From positions 179,739 to 243,738 of the forward strand of contig NZ_FNFQ01000002.1 in the NCBI RefSeq assembly GCF_900101175.1: DNA of 64,000 nt, written 5' to 3'. The notes below the pieces were generated by a model. The model made no database searches. It saw nothing but the letters and a program-made list of their open reading frames with translations, and was not told where the DNA came from. The position numbers and the translations under genes are program-made. Shown here in pieces: positions 26,553 to 34,988 of the stretch; the stretch's first letter is position 1, and every line of letters starts with the position of its first letter. Source of the DNA: Stenotrophomonas pavanii (GTDB lineage: Bacteria > Pseudomonadota > Gammaproteobacteria > Xanthomonadales > Xanthomonadaceae).

Positions 26553-27257
26553 ATGATCGGCCACCGTCTCTCGCTGTGCCTGCTGGCCTGCGTGCTGTTG
26601 CTGGGCGGCGCGCCTGCACGGGCGGGCGACGTCGGCTTCGCTGGCGTGCTGCCCAACGGCGCGCTGCTGCAGCAGAAGGTCGAAAGCATGCAGGAACGGC
26701 GCTACCGCAACGTGGTGCGGCAGCATACCGATTACAGCTGCGGGGCCGCTGCACTGGCGACGATCCTGCGCCATGCCTACCACCTGCAGACCGACGAAGC
26801 GACGGTGATCGAGGGAATGATGGGGGTGTCCGATCCGGCGCTGGTGGCCGAGCGCGGCTTTTCCCTGCTCGACATCAAGCGCTATGTGGAATCGCTGGGC
26901 ATGCGTGGGCGTGGCTACCGCATCGATGAAGCGCGCCTGCGCACACTTCGCGTTCCCGGCCTTGTGCTGATGGACGTGCGCGGCTTCCGCCACTTCGTGG
27001 TGCTCAAGCAGGTGCGCGAGGGCGTGGTCGAAGTGGCCGATCCGATCCTGGGCAACCGCAGCCTGGCGTTGCCCGAATTCCTGGCCGCCTGGCCATCACG
27101 TGCGGTTTTCGTGGTGATCGGCAGTGACTTCGATCGCAACACGGTCCTGCTGCAACCCAGCGAACGGCCCAGTGCCCGCGCGCTCTATGCGCGACAGGGG
27201 CCCATCACCGATGCCGAACTGGTCGACTTCGGCTTCAGCCACGCCGACCTGTTCTGA
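26553..27257 (+). CDS. fapD: FapD-like C39 peptidase
   Basis: A 234-residue exported protein with a signal peptide (ending GGAPARA). The C39 bacteriocin-processing peptidase fold is shown by Cys63 in TDYSCGAAALATIL, His147 in FRHFVVLK and Asp163 in VADPILG, the expected catalytic triad. In the fap operon FapD is a periplasmic C39-type peptidase needed for fibre export. The ribosome site GGAG precedes ATG. Confidence 0.88.
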   Translation: MIGHRLSLCLLACVLLLGGAPARAGDVGFAGVLPNGALLQQKVESMQERRYRNVVRQHTDYSCGAAALATILRHAYHLQTDEATVIEGMMGVSDPALVAERGFSLLDIKRYVESLGMRGRGYRIDEARLRTLRVPGLVLMDVRGFRHFVVLKQVREGVVEVADPILGNRSLALPEFLAAWPSRAVFVVIGSDFDRNTVLLQPSERPSARALYARQGPITDAELVDFGFSHADLF

Positions 27258-27270
27258 AGGAGGCTTCGCC

Positions 27271-28020
27271 ATGTTCCGCCACCGCCTGTTGATGGTACTG
27301 CTGCTGGCATGCCCCGCCCTGCATCTGCAGCCGGCAGAGGCTGCGCCCGGGCACGGCCTGAAGGAGATTCCGGATCCCGAACTGAGCCTGATGCGTGGCC
27401 GCTACACCGTGGGCGGCAATACCGTGGCGTGGTTCGGGGTGACGATGGTCTCGCAGTGGCAGGCCGGCAACGGAAGCATGCTGCAGGGTGCGTTGACCCT
27501 GGGCATGGACTTCCGCGGCGGCGGCAGCCCGACGCTGAGCTTCCAGCCCAGCGTGCACGTGACGGCTGCGGACGCGCCACTGCCGGAAACGCAGGGTCGC
27601 CACATCGACAGCAGCGGCCTGGCCAATGCCAGCGGCCTGGTGCAGAGCGTGCAGGTGGCCGGGGATGGCAACGTCGCCCGCAATGCGACCACGCTGGTGG
27701 TACGCAATGGCGCGGTGCCGGCCCCGCCGGGTGACGGCCCGCATTCGATCAGTGCGCAGGCTGCCGGCATGTCGGCCGCCGCGGTGCTGGACGGCAACCA
27801 GGCTCGCCTGCAGCTGCAGGTGGATGGCCAAGGCCTGGTCCAGCAATGGATACGCAATGGCAGCGTCGGCCAGGGCATCGCCCTGGCCGCAGACGGCCAG
27901 ATCGCCAGCAACCAGCTGCGGCTGGAGCTGGTAAGGGACACCGTGGGCGGCAACCTGCCGTTGAGCCAGAACGTGGCCCAGGCAATCGCGCTGAACCGCG
28001 GCATGGGGCCGGGCCGGTAA
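27271..28020 (+). CDS. fapE: FapE-like exported subunit
   Basis: A 249-residue exported protein (start ATG 27271 after AAGGAGG; signal peptide to about residue 24). It has LANASGLVQSVQVAGDGN and related N-rich segments, shorter echoes of the FapB/FapC repeat, and a conserved start to the mature protein (GLKEIPDPELSLMRGRYTVGGNTVAWFGV). Length and position fit FapE. The CxxC pair found in Pseudomonas FapE is absent here; it has no cysteine in the mature region that I can see. Confidence 0.75.
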   Translation: MFRHRLLMVLLLACPALHLQPAEAAPGHGLKEIPDPELSLMRGRYTVGGNTVAWFGVTMVSQWQAGNGSMLQGALTLGMDFRGGGSPTLSFQPSVHVTAADAPLPETQGRHIDSSGLANASGLVQSVQVAGDGNVARNATTLVVRNGAVPAPPGDGPHSISAQAAGMSAAAVLDGNQARLQLQVDGQGLVQQWIRNGSVGQGIALAADGQIASNQLRLELVRDTVGGNLPLSQNVAQAIALNRGMGPGR

Positions 28021-28066
28021 CAGCGGCACGGCGTTGGGGGAGCGTTCCACAACGCAGGACACGAAC

Positions 28067-29350
28067 ATGCACACCTTGATGAGGATCACCCCGTTGGCGC
28101 TGGCGGCGCTGGCGGGCACCGCCTTCGCCACACCACCGGCGGATGATGGCGCCGACGTGCAGGCCCTGGCCAACCAGCTGGAGCAGCTGAAATCCAGCTA
28201 CGCACAGGAAGTGCGGCGGCTGCGCGAACTGGACATGCAGGTGCAGGCGATGCAGGCGCGATTGAACGGGAAGGTCGGACCGATGGCCCCGCCTGCGGCC
28301 GGCGAGCAAGGCCCGACCGCGCAGGCTTCGCCGGGCACCGAGGGCTATGCCAGCAGCGCCGCCGAGGCACAGCAGGCAAGGCAGGAATCGCGGCGCAGCG
28401 TGGATGATGTGAAGCAACAGCAGTCGGCGCTGTTCTCGCGCCGCTTCACCGTCGAGAACAGCCTCACCTACGCACGCTATGACCGCAAGCAGCTCACCCT
28501 CAATGGCTTCCTGGCGCTGGACGCGATCTTCCTCGGCAACATCGCCATCGAAAACGTTGAATCCGATTCGCTCACCTACAACCTGGCCGCCCGCTGGGGC
28601 GTCAGCCCGAACCTGACGCTCAACCTGGATGTGCCGTACCTGGCGCGGCGCACGGTCTACCAGAAGGGTGGCGCCGGGGGTGCGGCAGCCGCCATCGCGC
28701 AGGAGCAGACCAACGGCAACGGCCTCGGCGACATCGGCCTGAGCGCGAACTACCGGCTGTTCGGCGAACGCGGCTGGCGCCCGGAGACCGTGCTCACCGC
28801 CGGCGTCACCGCTCCCACCGGGCGCGCACCCTACGGCCTGGACTGGAAGGTGATCGAGCGCGACGACGATGACTACATCCGCTTCGCCGTGCCCAAGGAA
28901 CAGCCCACCGGCAATGGCGTGTGGCAGGCCAATGTGGGCCTGTCGATGGTCAAGACCGCCGATCCGGCCATCCTGTTCGCCAACCTCGGCTATGTGCATT
29001 CGTTCCCGCGTGGCTTCAGTGATATCGACAGCAATCCCGATACGCTCAACCCGGGTGACGTGAAACTGGGCGGCTCTGTCTACTTCGGTGCGGGCGTCGC
29101 CTTTGCATTCAACGAGCGCACCAGCCTCAGCCTGTCCTTCAGTGACCGCATCAGCGCCCGTGCCTCCACCCGCTTCCAGGGTGGAAAGTGGATGAAGGTG
29201 ATCGGCAGCGACGCCAATGCGGCGTCACTGAACCTGGGCGTGACCTATGCGCTCAACGCGCACACCACGCTGGTCACGCTGCTGGGCATCGGGCTGACAC
29301 CGGATGCCCCCGACTTCACCTTGGCATTCAAGATTCCGTACATGCTGTAG
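28067..29350 (+). CDS. fapF: FapF-like outer-membrane amyloid secretion pore
   Basis: A 427-residue protein. ATG 28067 gives a signal peptide (ending AGTAFA); an upstream in-frame ATG 11 codons earlier does not. Residues 30-65 form a coiled coil (LANQLEQLKSSYAQEVRRLRELD then QVQAMQARL), as in FapF. From residue 130 the sequence shows alternating beta-strands with aromatic girdles and ends in aromatic-hydrophobic residues (FKIPYML) typical of outer-membrane barrels. FapF is a trimeric pore that secretes the fibre subunits; this member is the last gene of the operon. Confidence 0.85.
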   Translation: MHTLMRITPLALAALAGTAFATPPADDGADVQALANQLEQLKSSYAQEVRRLRELDMQVQAMQARLNGKVGPMAPPAAGEQGPTAQASPGTEGYASSAAEAQQARQESRRSVDDVKQQQSALFSRRFTVENSLTYARYDRKQLTLNGFLALDAIFLGNIAIENVESDSLTYNLAARWGVSPNLTLNLDVPYLARRTVYQKGGAGGAAAAIAQEQTNGNGLGDIGLSANYRLFGERGWRPETVLTAGVTAPTGRAPYGLDWKVIERDDDDYIRFAVPKEQPTGNGVWQANVGLSMVKTADPAILFANLGYVHSFPRGFSDIDSNPDTLNPGDVKLGGSVYFGAGVAFAFNERTSLSLSFSDRISARASTRFQGGKWMKVIGSDANAASLNLGVTYALNAHTTLVTLLGIGLTPDAPDFTLAFKIPYML

Positions 29351-29401
29351 CGGCGAGGCGCCGTGGCATGATGGCGTCCCTGCCGCCAGTGGACGCCCAT
29401 C

Positions 29402-30286
29402 ATGCCCATCGGATTCATCGGCCTTGGCGTCATGGGCATGCCCATGGCAGCGCACCTGGCGCGCGCCGGCCACATGCTCTGGGGCTGGTCCCGCTCCGAC
29501 CGCAACCATGCCACCGCCCGCGCCGCCGGCATCCGCGTCCCAGCGGCCGCCGGGGACGTGTTCGATGCATGCGCAACGATCGTCCTGATGCTTGCCAACG
29601 ACCCGGCCATCGACGCGGTCCTGTCACGAAACGGCCCTGCGTTCGCTGCCCGCGTCGAAGGCCGCCTGGTGATCAACATGGGCACCAGCTCGGCGGAGTA
29701 TTCCCAGGCACTGGGCGAACAGATCCGCGCGGCCGGCGGGCGCTACGTGGAGGCGCCGGTCTCCGGTTCACGGCTTCAGGCCGAGTCCGCGCAGCTGGTC
29801 ATCATGCTGGCCGGCGATGCGGCTGACGTTGCAGAAGCATCGCAGCTGTTTGCGCCGCTGGGCCGGCAGTGCGTGGCGTGCGGCCAGGTACCCGCGGCGT
29901 TGCGCATGAAACTGGCGGTGAACCTGTATCTGATCACGCTGGTCACCGCACTGGGCGAGGCCGTGCGCTTTGCCGAGGTCCACGGCATTGCCCTGGAGCG
30001 CTTTGCCGAAGTGCTCAACGCCGGGCCGATGGCCAGCGACGTATCGCGGATCAAGCTGGACAAGATGATCAGGGAAGACTTCGCCGTGCAGGCCTCGATC
30101 ACCGACGTGCTGAAGAACAGCGGGCTGGTGGCTGCGGCGGCGCGCGAGGCAGGCATGCAGGCACCCCTGATCGACGCCAGCGATGCGCTGTTCGCCCGGG
30201 CACAGCAGATGGGCCTGGGAGGCCAGGACATGGCGGCGGTACTGCAGGCGATCCGGGGCACCCCGCCGGCCACCGGCGGCGCCTGA
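29402..30286 (+). CDS. NAD(P)-dependent dehydrogenase of the 3-hydroxyisobutyrate family
   Basis: A 294-residue cytoplasmic enzyme beginning MPIGFIGLGVMGMPMAAHL with the GLGVMG nucleotide-binding motif. The family's catalytic lysine is Lys170 in ALRMKLAVN, and the C-terminal helical domain follows. The family covers 3-hydroxyisobutyrate, tartronate-semialdehyde and glyoxylate/succinic-semialdehyde reduction; nothing here picks one. It starts 52 nt after fapF and is probably a separate unit. Confidence 0.87.
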   Translation: MPIGFIGLGVMGMPMAAHLARAGHMLWGWSRSDRNHATARAAGIRVPAAAGDVFDACATIVLMLANDPAIDAVLSRNGPAFAARVEGRLVINMGTSSAEYSQALGEQIRAAGGRYVEAPVSGSRLQAESAQLVIMLAGDAADVAEASQLFAPLGRQCVACGQVPAALRMKLAVNLYLITLVTALGEAVRFAEVHGIALERFAEVLNAGPMASDVSRIKLDKMIREDFAVQASITDVLKNSGLVAAAAREAGMQAPLIDASDALFARAQQMGLGGQDMAAVLQAIRGTPPATGGA

Positions 30287-30387
30287 TCCGGATTCATCTT
30301 CCGGCACCACAGCGGTCGCTGCCCGCTGCTATATTCAGTCCAGTTCGGCAGGCATGGTGCCTGCCCTTGAATCACAGGGAGTTGGAC

Positions 30388-31527
30388 ATGGGTCTGGTAC
30401 AGGCGGTGAAGGGTGCGGTCGGCGGCGTGCTGGCCGACCAGTGGAAGGACTTCTACACCGTGCCGACGGGCCTGCCTTCCACGGCGGCCCTGTTCGCGGC
30501 GGTGCCGCGCGGCACCAACGCCGGCCGCGGCTCCAACACCAGCGGCTCGTCCAACATCATCAGCAACGGCTCGAAGATCATCGTGCCAGAGGGCTACGGC
30601 CTGCTGCTGTTCCAGGACGGCGCCATCACCGCGTTCGTCGCCGAACCGGGTGGCTACGAGTGGCGTTCGGACGACCTGAACTCGCAGTCGATCTTCGCCG
30701 GCGACGGCCTGGTCAGCACCTTCATCAAGCAGAGCTGGGAACGCTTCAAGTTCGGCGGCCAGCCGGGCTCGCAGCAGGCTGCCTATTTCGTTTCGCTGAA
30801 GGAGCTGCCGGACAACCGCTTCGGTACCCAGTCGGAAATCTACTGGGACGACGGCTTCCTCAACACGCAGGTCGGCGCGGTCACGCGCGGCTCGTACACG
30901 CTGAAGATCGTCGACCCGATCCTGTTCGTGAAGAACTTCGTGCCGGCCAGCTACCTGCAGCCCGGCCAGGTGTTCGACTTCACCGATCTGGACAACGCCG
31001 CCGCCAGCCAGCTGTTCAATGAAGTGGTCGGTTCGCTGGCCCCGGCCTTCAGCCTGTATACCAACGATCCGGGCAAGGGCAACCGCATTACCCGGTTGCA
31101 GCAGGATTCGATCGGCTTCGCGCAGAGCCTGTCGGCTGCGGTCGAGCAGGCCTACCAGTGGCAGAGCGATCGTGGCCTGGCCATCGTCAAGACCGCCATC
31201 GTTTCGATCGAGTACGACGCCAACACCCGCGAACTGCTGAAGACCGTGCAGCGTGCCGATGCCCTGTCCGGTTCGCGCGGCAATTCCAACCTGCAGGCCA
31301 GCGTCGCCCAGGGCATCCAGTCGGCCGGCGAGAACGGCGGTGCCGCAGGCCTGGTCGGCGTCGGCATGGCCTCGGGGATGTTCGGTGTCGGCGGCATGCA
31401 GCAGCCGGTCGCCCCGGCCGCGGACGACCCGGTGGCCAAGCTGAAGAAGGCCAAGGAAATGCTGGACCTGGGGCTGATCACCCAGGGCGACTATGACGCC
31501 CTGAAAGCCAAGGCACTGGGCCTGTAA
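30388..31527 (+). CDS. SPFH-domain protein with C-terminal SHOCT motif
   Basis: A 379-residue protein. Residues 40-270 form an SPFH (stomatin/flotillin-like) domain, with a segment GYGLLLFQDGAITAFVAEPGGYEW at about 70. The C-terminus (DPVAKLKKAKEMLDLGLITQGDYDALKAKA, in two overlapping stretches) is a SHOCT motif, a short oligomerisation unit. There is no N-terminal transmembrane segment. Start ATG 30388 is set by CAGGGAG upstream. It is followed by a zinc-ribbon protein and a small membrane protein, a conserved neighbourhood of SPFH proteins. The function is unknown. Confidence 0.85.
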   Translation: MGLVQAVKGAVGGVLADQWKDFYTVPTGLPSTAALFAAVPRGTNAGRGSNTSGSSNIISNGSKIIVPEGYGLLLFQDGAITAFVAEPGGYEWRSDDLNSQSIFAGDGLVSTFIKQSWERFKFGGQPGSQQAAYFVSLKELPDNRFGTQSEIYWDDGFLNTQVGAVTRGSYTLKIVDPILFVKNFVPASYLQPGQVFDFTDLDNAAASQLFNEVVGSLAPAFSLYTNDPGKGNRITRLQQDSIGFAQSLSAAVEQAYQWQSDRGLAIVKTAIVSIEYDANTRELLKTVQRADALSGSRGNSNLQASVAQGIQSAGENGGAAGLVGVGMASGMFGVGGMQQPVAPAADDPVAKLKKAKEMLDLGLITQGDYDALKAKALGL

Positions 31528-31547
31528 CGGCAGGACGCACGACCCAC

Positions 31548-32900
31548 ATGTCCGATCCCCGAAACGGCCCACCGCCGCTGCCCGGATCCGCGCCCGCGAC
31601 GCCGCCGCCCCTGCCGGCGGCGTCGTTGGATGGGCCCGGTTCGCCGCAGGACGTCCCTCCCCTGCCCGGCAGCTTCCCGCTGGACACCTCGAAACTGCCG
31701 CAGGCCATCCGCGATGAAGTGGAAGCGCCTGACCCGGTGGCCATCGACACCTCGGCCAGCGAACTGAAGGACGGCCTCAACCGCTGCCCGAAGTGCGGCG
31801 CCAGCGACATCCGTCCCAAGCCCGGCACTGACATCCTCGTCTGCCTGTACTGCCGTCACCAATGGCATGGCGCGCGGGTCGAGGAAGAATTCGGCCTGGG
31901 CGAGGCCATCGACCAGCTGCGCGGCACGGTCATCGCCTCCGGTGCGCGTGACATCGATGCCGACACCTCGGCACTGATGACGTTCAAATGCACCGGCTGC
32001 GGCGCCGAGGTCACGGTCAATACCGAGAGCACGATGACGGCGCGTTGCCACTGGTGCCGCCATGTGTTCGGCGTCAACGAACAGATCAGCAATGGCGCGG
32101 TGCCCGATGCGGTGCTGCCGTTCCATATCAGGAAGGACGATGCGGTCGCGCGCATCCGCCAGTTCGTCGACAAGCGCCGCATGTTCGCGCTGAAGGCGTT
32201 CAAGGACCAGTTCACCCCGGAAAACGTGGTGGGCGTGTTCCTGCCCTACATGATCGTCGACAGCAATGTCAGCGCGGCCGTGGCCGGCAAGGGCGAGATC
32301 AAGACGCGCGAGTACACGGTGGGCAGCGAGAAGAACAAGCGCACCCTGTACGATGCCGATGTCTACCAGGTCGAGCGCCAGGTGGATTTCACCGTCGATG
32401 ACCTGCCGCTGGAATCCTCGGCCGAGCGCGGGAATCTTGATACCCGCGCCAACACCAACAACATCATCAACACCATCCTGCCGTTCGACACCAAGAACGC
32501 GGTGAAGTGGAACGCCTCGTACCTGGCCGGCTTCACCTCTGAAAAACGCAACCTGGATGTGGAAAAGCTGCGGCCGCGGCTGGAAGACCAGCTGCTGTCG
32601 ATCGCCCGTGCGCAGGTGGAAGGGTCGGTGAGGCGCTACAACCGTGGCGTGCGCTGGGAACAGGAACAGCTGGACGTGCACGGCACCCGCTGGGTCTCGA
32701 TGTACCTGCCGGTGTGGCTGTACTCCTACCACCAGCCTGGAAAGAACGGCGGCATGCTGCACTACATCGCGGTGAACGGCCGTACCGGCGAAGCCATGGG
32801 CAGCGTGCCCGTGCAGCAATGGAAGATGCTGCTGGCGGCACTGGCCACCGGCACCATCATTGAAGCCCTCGCAATTGCCTTCCTGGTGGCAACCACATGA
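31548..32900 (+). CDS. Membrane protein with two zinc ribbons, SPFH partner
   Basis: A 450-residue protein. It starts with a Pro-rich tail (residues 1-60). Two four-cysteine zinc ribbons follow: Cys80-Cys83/Cys99-Cys102 and Cys148-Cys151/Cys167-Cys170, of TFIIB/rubredoxin type. The C-terminal half is a novel-looking domain and a single hydrophobic segment (about 425-447) ends it. It follows the SPFH gene by 20 nt and overlaps the small membrane gene by 4 nt. The module probably assembles at the inner membrane; the task is unknown. Confidence 0.8.
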   Translation: MSDPRNGPPPLPGSAPATPPPLPAASLDGPGSPQDVPPLPGSFPLDTSKLPQAIRDEVEAPDPVAIDTSASELKDGLNRCPKCGASDIRPKPGTDILVCLYCRHQWHGARVEEEFGLGEAIDQLRGTVIASGARDIDADTSALMTFKCTGCGAEVTVNTESTMTARCHWCRHVFGVNEQISNGAVPDAVLPFHIRKDDAVARIRQFVDKRRMFALKAFKDQFTPENVVGVFLPYMIVDSNVSAAVAGKGEIKTREYTVGSEKNKRTLYDADVYQVERQVDFTVDDLPLESSAERGNLDTRANTNNIINTILPFDTKNAVKWNASYLAGFTSEKRNLDVEKLRPRLEDQLLSIARAQVEGSVRRYNRGVRWEQEQLDVHGTRWVSMYLPVWLYSYHQPGKNGGMLHYIAVNGRTGEAMGSVPVQQWKMLLAALATGTIIEALAIAFLVATT

Positions 32901-33154
32901 GCGACGACAGTGGCCTCTGGCTGTTGGCGGCAGGTCCGGCCAGCGCAACCGCGCTGTACTGGGCGCTGTACCGCTATTACCGCAACACCGATAAATCGCA
33001 TTCCTTCGAGCACGAGACCGCCATCGAGGCCAAGCCGGTCACCGGCTCGGACCAGCAGGTGGGCCGGGTCACCGGCACCGAGGAGAAGCGCATCCGCGGC
33101 GACAATGTGTACGAGTACCGGAAACGGGTCGCTCGGGTGAAACCCGAAGGATAG
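32897..33154 (+). CDS. Small single-pass membrane protein
   Basis: An 85-residue protein with one hydrophobic segment near residues 7-25 (LWLLAAGPASATALYWALY) and a charged, basic cytoplasmic tail. Its start overlaps the zinc-ribbon stop. It is the third gene of the SPFH module. I know of no function. Confidence 0.7.
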   Translation: MSDDSGLWLLAAGPASATALYWALYRYYRNTDKSHSFEHETAIEAKPVTGSDQQVGRVTGTEEKRIRGDNVYEYRKRVARVKPEG

Positions 33155-33251
33155 AGCCAGGCCAAGCCTGGCTGCGGGGCGTGCCGGCCGCTGGCCGGCA
33201 TTCCTTCGGTTTCTGGGCGCCAAGCGGGAGCCGGCCAGCGGCCGGCACTAC
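33155..33251. repeat. SMAG-like palindromes, three units
   Basis: Just after the stop TAG at 33152-33154 are AGCCAGGC/GCCTGGCT (33155-33173), then GTGCCGGCCGCTGGCCGGCA (33181-33200), then its inverted partner ending GGCACTAC (33230-33251), which on the minus strand reads GTAGTGCCGGCCGCTGGCCG. The last two form an inverted pair around 29 nt. GTAG-headed palindromes of this type are the SMAG repeats of S. maltophilia. They may act as transcript terminators or stabilisers. Confidence 0.8.
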
Positions 33252-33344
33252 CTTTCAGTAGACAGCACCTTGGGCGCGTCCTCACGCCGTCTCCCACCCC
33301 ACCGGTTCGATACTCGCGCGATCCACCCTGCCGAGGATCCTGCG

Positions 33345-33929
33345 ATGGCCGCCGTTCCTGCCCGTGCCTGCCTGTCCGTCCTGTGCTTCCTGGCCCTGCC
33401 CGCCCTTGCCCAGGACGCGTCGTTCGGCTTCGGTGAACAGACCTCCCGTACCGAGCAGACCACGCAATCCAGCAGTACCCAGACCCAGAGCAGTGGTGCG
33501 ATGACCACGCAGACCACCACCAGCGGCAGCTCGCAGTCCGAGACGCGCAGTGAAAGCAAGGGGCTGGACGTGGACTTCGGCTTCCACGACAACAACGATG
33601 ACTGGGACCACGACCGCCAGCGCGGCGGCCGCGGCGTGCGCGAAGGCGATCTGTTCGGCAGCTGGACGCTGGGCCAGGAGAACGGCAGCACGTGCACCAT
33701 CGAACTGAAGAGCATCGAGTGGTTCGGTGGCTACAGCGCCTACGTACCCGCCGGCTGCCCGGACGGCTTCTTCTCGGCCAACCGCTGGGTGCTGTCGGGC
33801 AACCAGCTGCTGCTCACCGATACCAGCAACACGGTATTCGGGCGCTTCCGCGCGTCGGGCGGCGGGCGCTGGTCGGGGTTCCGTGAATCCGACGGTGCGC
33901 GGTTGTATCTCAACCCCAAGGGGCGCTGA
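33345..33929 (+). CDS. Secreted AprI/Inh-type metalloprotease inhibitor
   Basis: A 194-residue exported protein (start ATG 33345, signal peptide MAAVPARACLSVLCFLALPALAQ). Residues 25-70 are a Ser/Thr/Gln-rich linker. Residues 95-190 form the inhibitor lipocalin-like barrel: FGSWTLGQENGSTCTIELKS, then YVPAGCPDGFF, and WVLSGNQLLLTDTSNTVFGRFRASGGGRWSG, with a Cys pair as in AprI/Inh. Such proteins inhibit serralysin-type zinc proteases in the periplasm. No protease gene is nearby. Confidence 0.85.
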   Translation: MAAVPARACLSVLCFLALPALAQDASFGFGEQTSRTEQTTQSSSTQTQSSGAMTTQTTTSGSSQSETRSESKGLDVDFGFHDNNDDWDHDRQRGGRGVREGDLFGSWTLGQENGSTCTIELKSIEWFGGYSAYVPAGCPDGFFSANRWVLSGNQLLLTDTSNTVFGRFRASGGGRWSGFRESDGARLYLNPKGR

Positions 33930-33998
33930 GCGTAGCGTGCACGCAGCGGGCACGCGCCGACCGCGAAGATCAGGCGTCCGCCCCGCCCGCTCGCCGAA

Positions 33999-34958
33999 AT
34001 GTCCGCTCCCACTGGTTCCCGCCTTGTCATCTACGCCGCGCTCGCGGGCAACCTCGCCATTGCGATCGCCAAGTTCATCGCCGCCGGCATTTCCGGCAGC
34101 TCGGCCATGCTCAGCGAGGGCGTGCATTCGCTGGTCGATACCCTGAATGAACTTCTGCTGCTGTACGGCCTGCGCCGCGCCGGCAAGGCGCCGGACCCGG
34201 TGCACCCATTCGGCTACGGCCGCGAGCTGTACTTCTGGAGCTTCATCGTTGCTTTGCTGGTGTTCGCAGCCGGCGCAGGCGTCTCGGCCTACGAAGGCAT
34301 CCAGCACATCCGCCATCCCGAGCCGGCACGCAACCATGCCCTGAGCTACAGCGTGCTGGGCATTTCCATCCTGTTCGAGGGTGCGTCCTGGTGGGTGGCG
34401 CTGCGCGAGTTCCGCCGGACCAAGGGCAAACTCGGCTATTTCGAAGCGTTCCGCCGCAGCAAGGATCCCTCCACCTTCACCGTGTTGCTGGAAGACAGCG
34501 CCGCCCTGCTCGGCCTCGGCTTTGCGCTGACCGGGCTGCTGGCCGCCCAGCTGCTCGAAATGCCGGTGCTCGATGGTGTTGCCTCGTTGTGCATCGCCGG
34601 CGTGCTGGCTGCGACTGCCTTCCTTCTCGCCCGCGAGACCAAGGGCCTGCTGGTGGGAGAGCCCGCCCATCCGGCGGTGGCCGAGCGGATCATGGCCGTG
34701 GCCGAAACCGATCCGGACCTGCGTCGCGCCAATGGCGTGACCACCATGCAGATGGGCCCGGAACAGGTGGTGGCCATGCTCAGCGCCGAGTTCGAGGATG
34801 ACCGGCAGACCCCACAGATCGAAGCCTGCATCACCCGGATCGAAACGGCGGTGAAGCGCGAGTATCCGGAACTGGTGGCACTGTTCATCAAGCCGCAGAC
34901 GCCCGAGGTCTATGCCGCCCGGCGCGCCGCCCTGGCGCCCGCTTCCGCACCACGATGA
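33999..34958 (+). CDS. Cation diffusion facilitator (CDF) transporter
   Basis: A 319-residue inner-membrane protein with six hydrophobic segments and a cytoplasmic C-terminal domain (from about 215). The zinc-site motif HSLVD lies in helix 2 (SEGVHSLVDTLNE, near residue 43) and a second acidic site (LEDSAALLG) in helix 5. It probably exports Zn, Co or Mn by proton antiport. The metal is not decided by motifs. Confidence 0.88.
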   Translation: MSAPTGSRLVIYAALAGNLAIAIAKFIAAGISGSSAMLSEGVHSLVDTLNELLLLYGLRRAGKAPDPVHPFGYGRELYFWSFIVALLVFAAGAGVSAYEGIQHIRHPEPARNHALSYSVLGISILFEGASWWVALREFRRTKGKLGYFEAFRRSKDPSTFTVLLEDSAALLGLGFALTGLLAAQLLEMPVLDGVASLCIAGVLAATAFLLARETKGLLVGEPAHPAVAERIMAVAETDPDLRRANGVTTMQMGPEQVVAMLSAEFEDDRQTPQIEACITRIETAVKREYPELVALFIKPQTPEVYAARRAALAPASAPR

Positions 34959-34988
34959 CACGCTGTCTGCGCGCGTTTCACCTGCGCG

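Noticed and set aside
24104..26993. Long minus-strand frames (about 600 codons each) opposite the Fap-like genes
   Set aside because: The plus strand has signal peptides, ribosome sites and repeats; the minus-strand products are low-complexity and unlike any family.
31491..34961. Minus-strand frames opposite the zinc-ribbon, AprI and CDF genes
   Set aside because: The plus-strand frames have clear domains; the reverse ones show only His/Ala/Gln-rich shadow composition.
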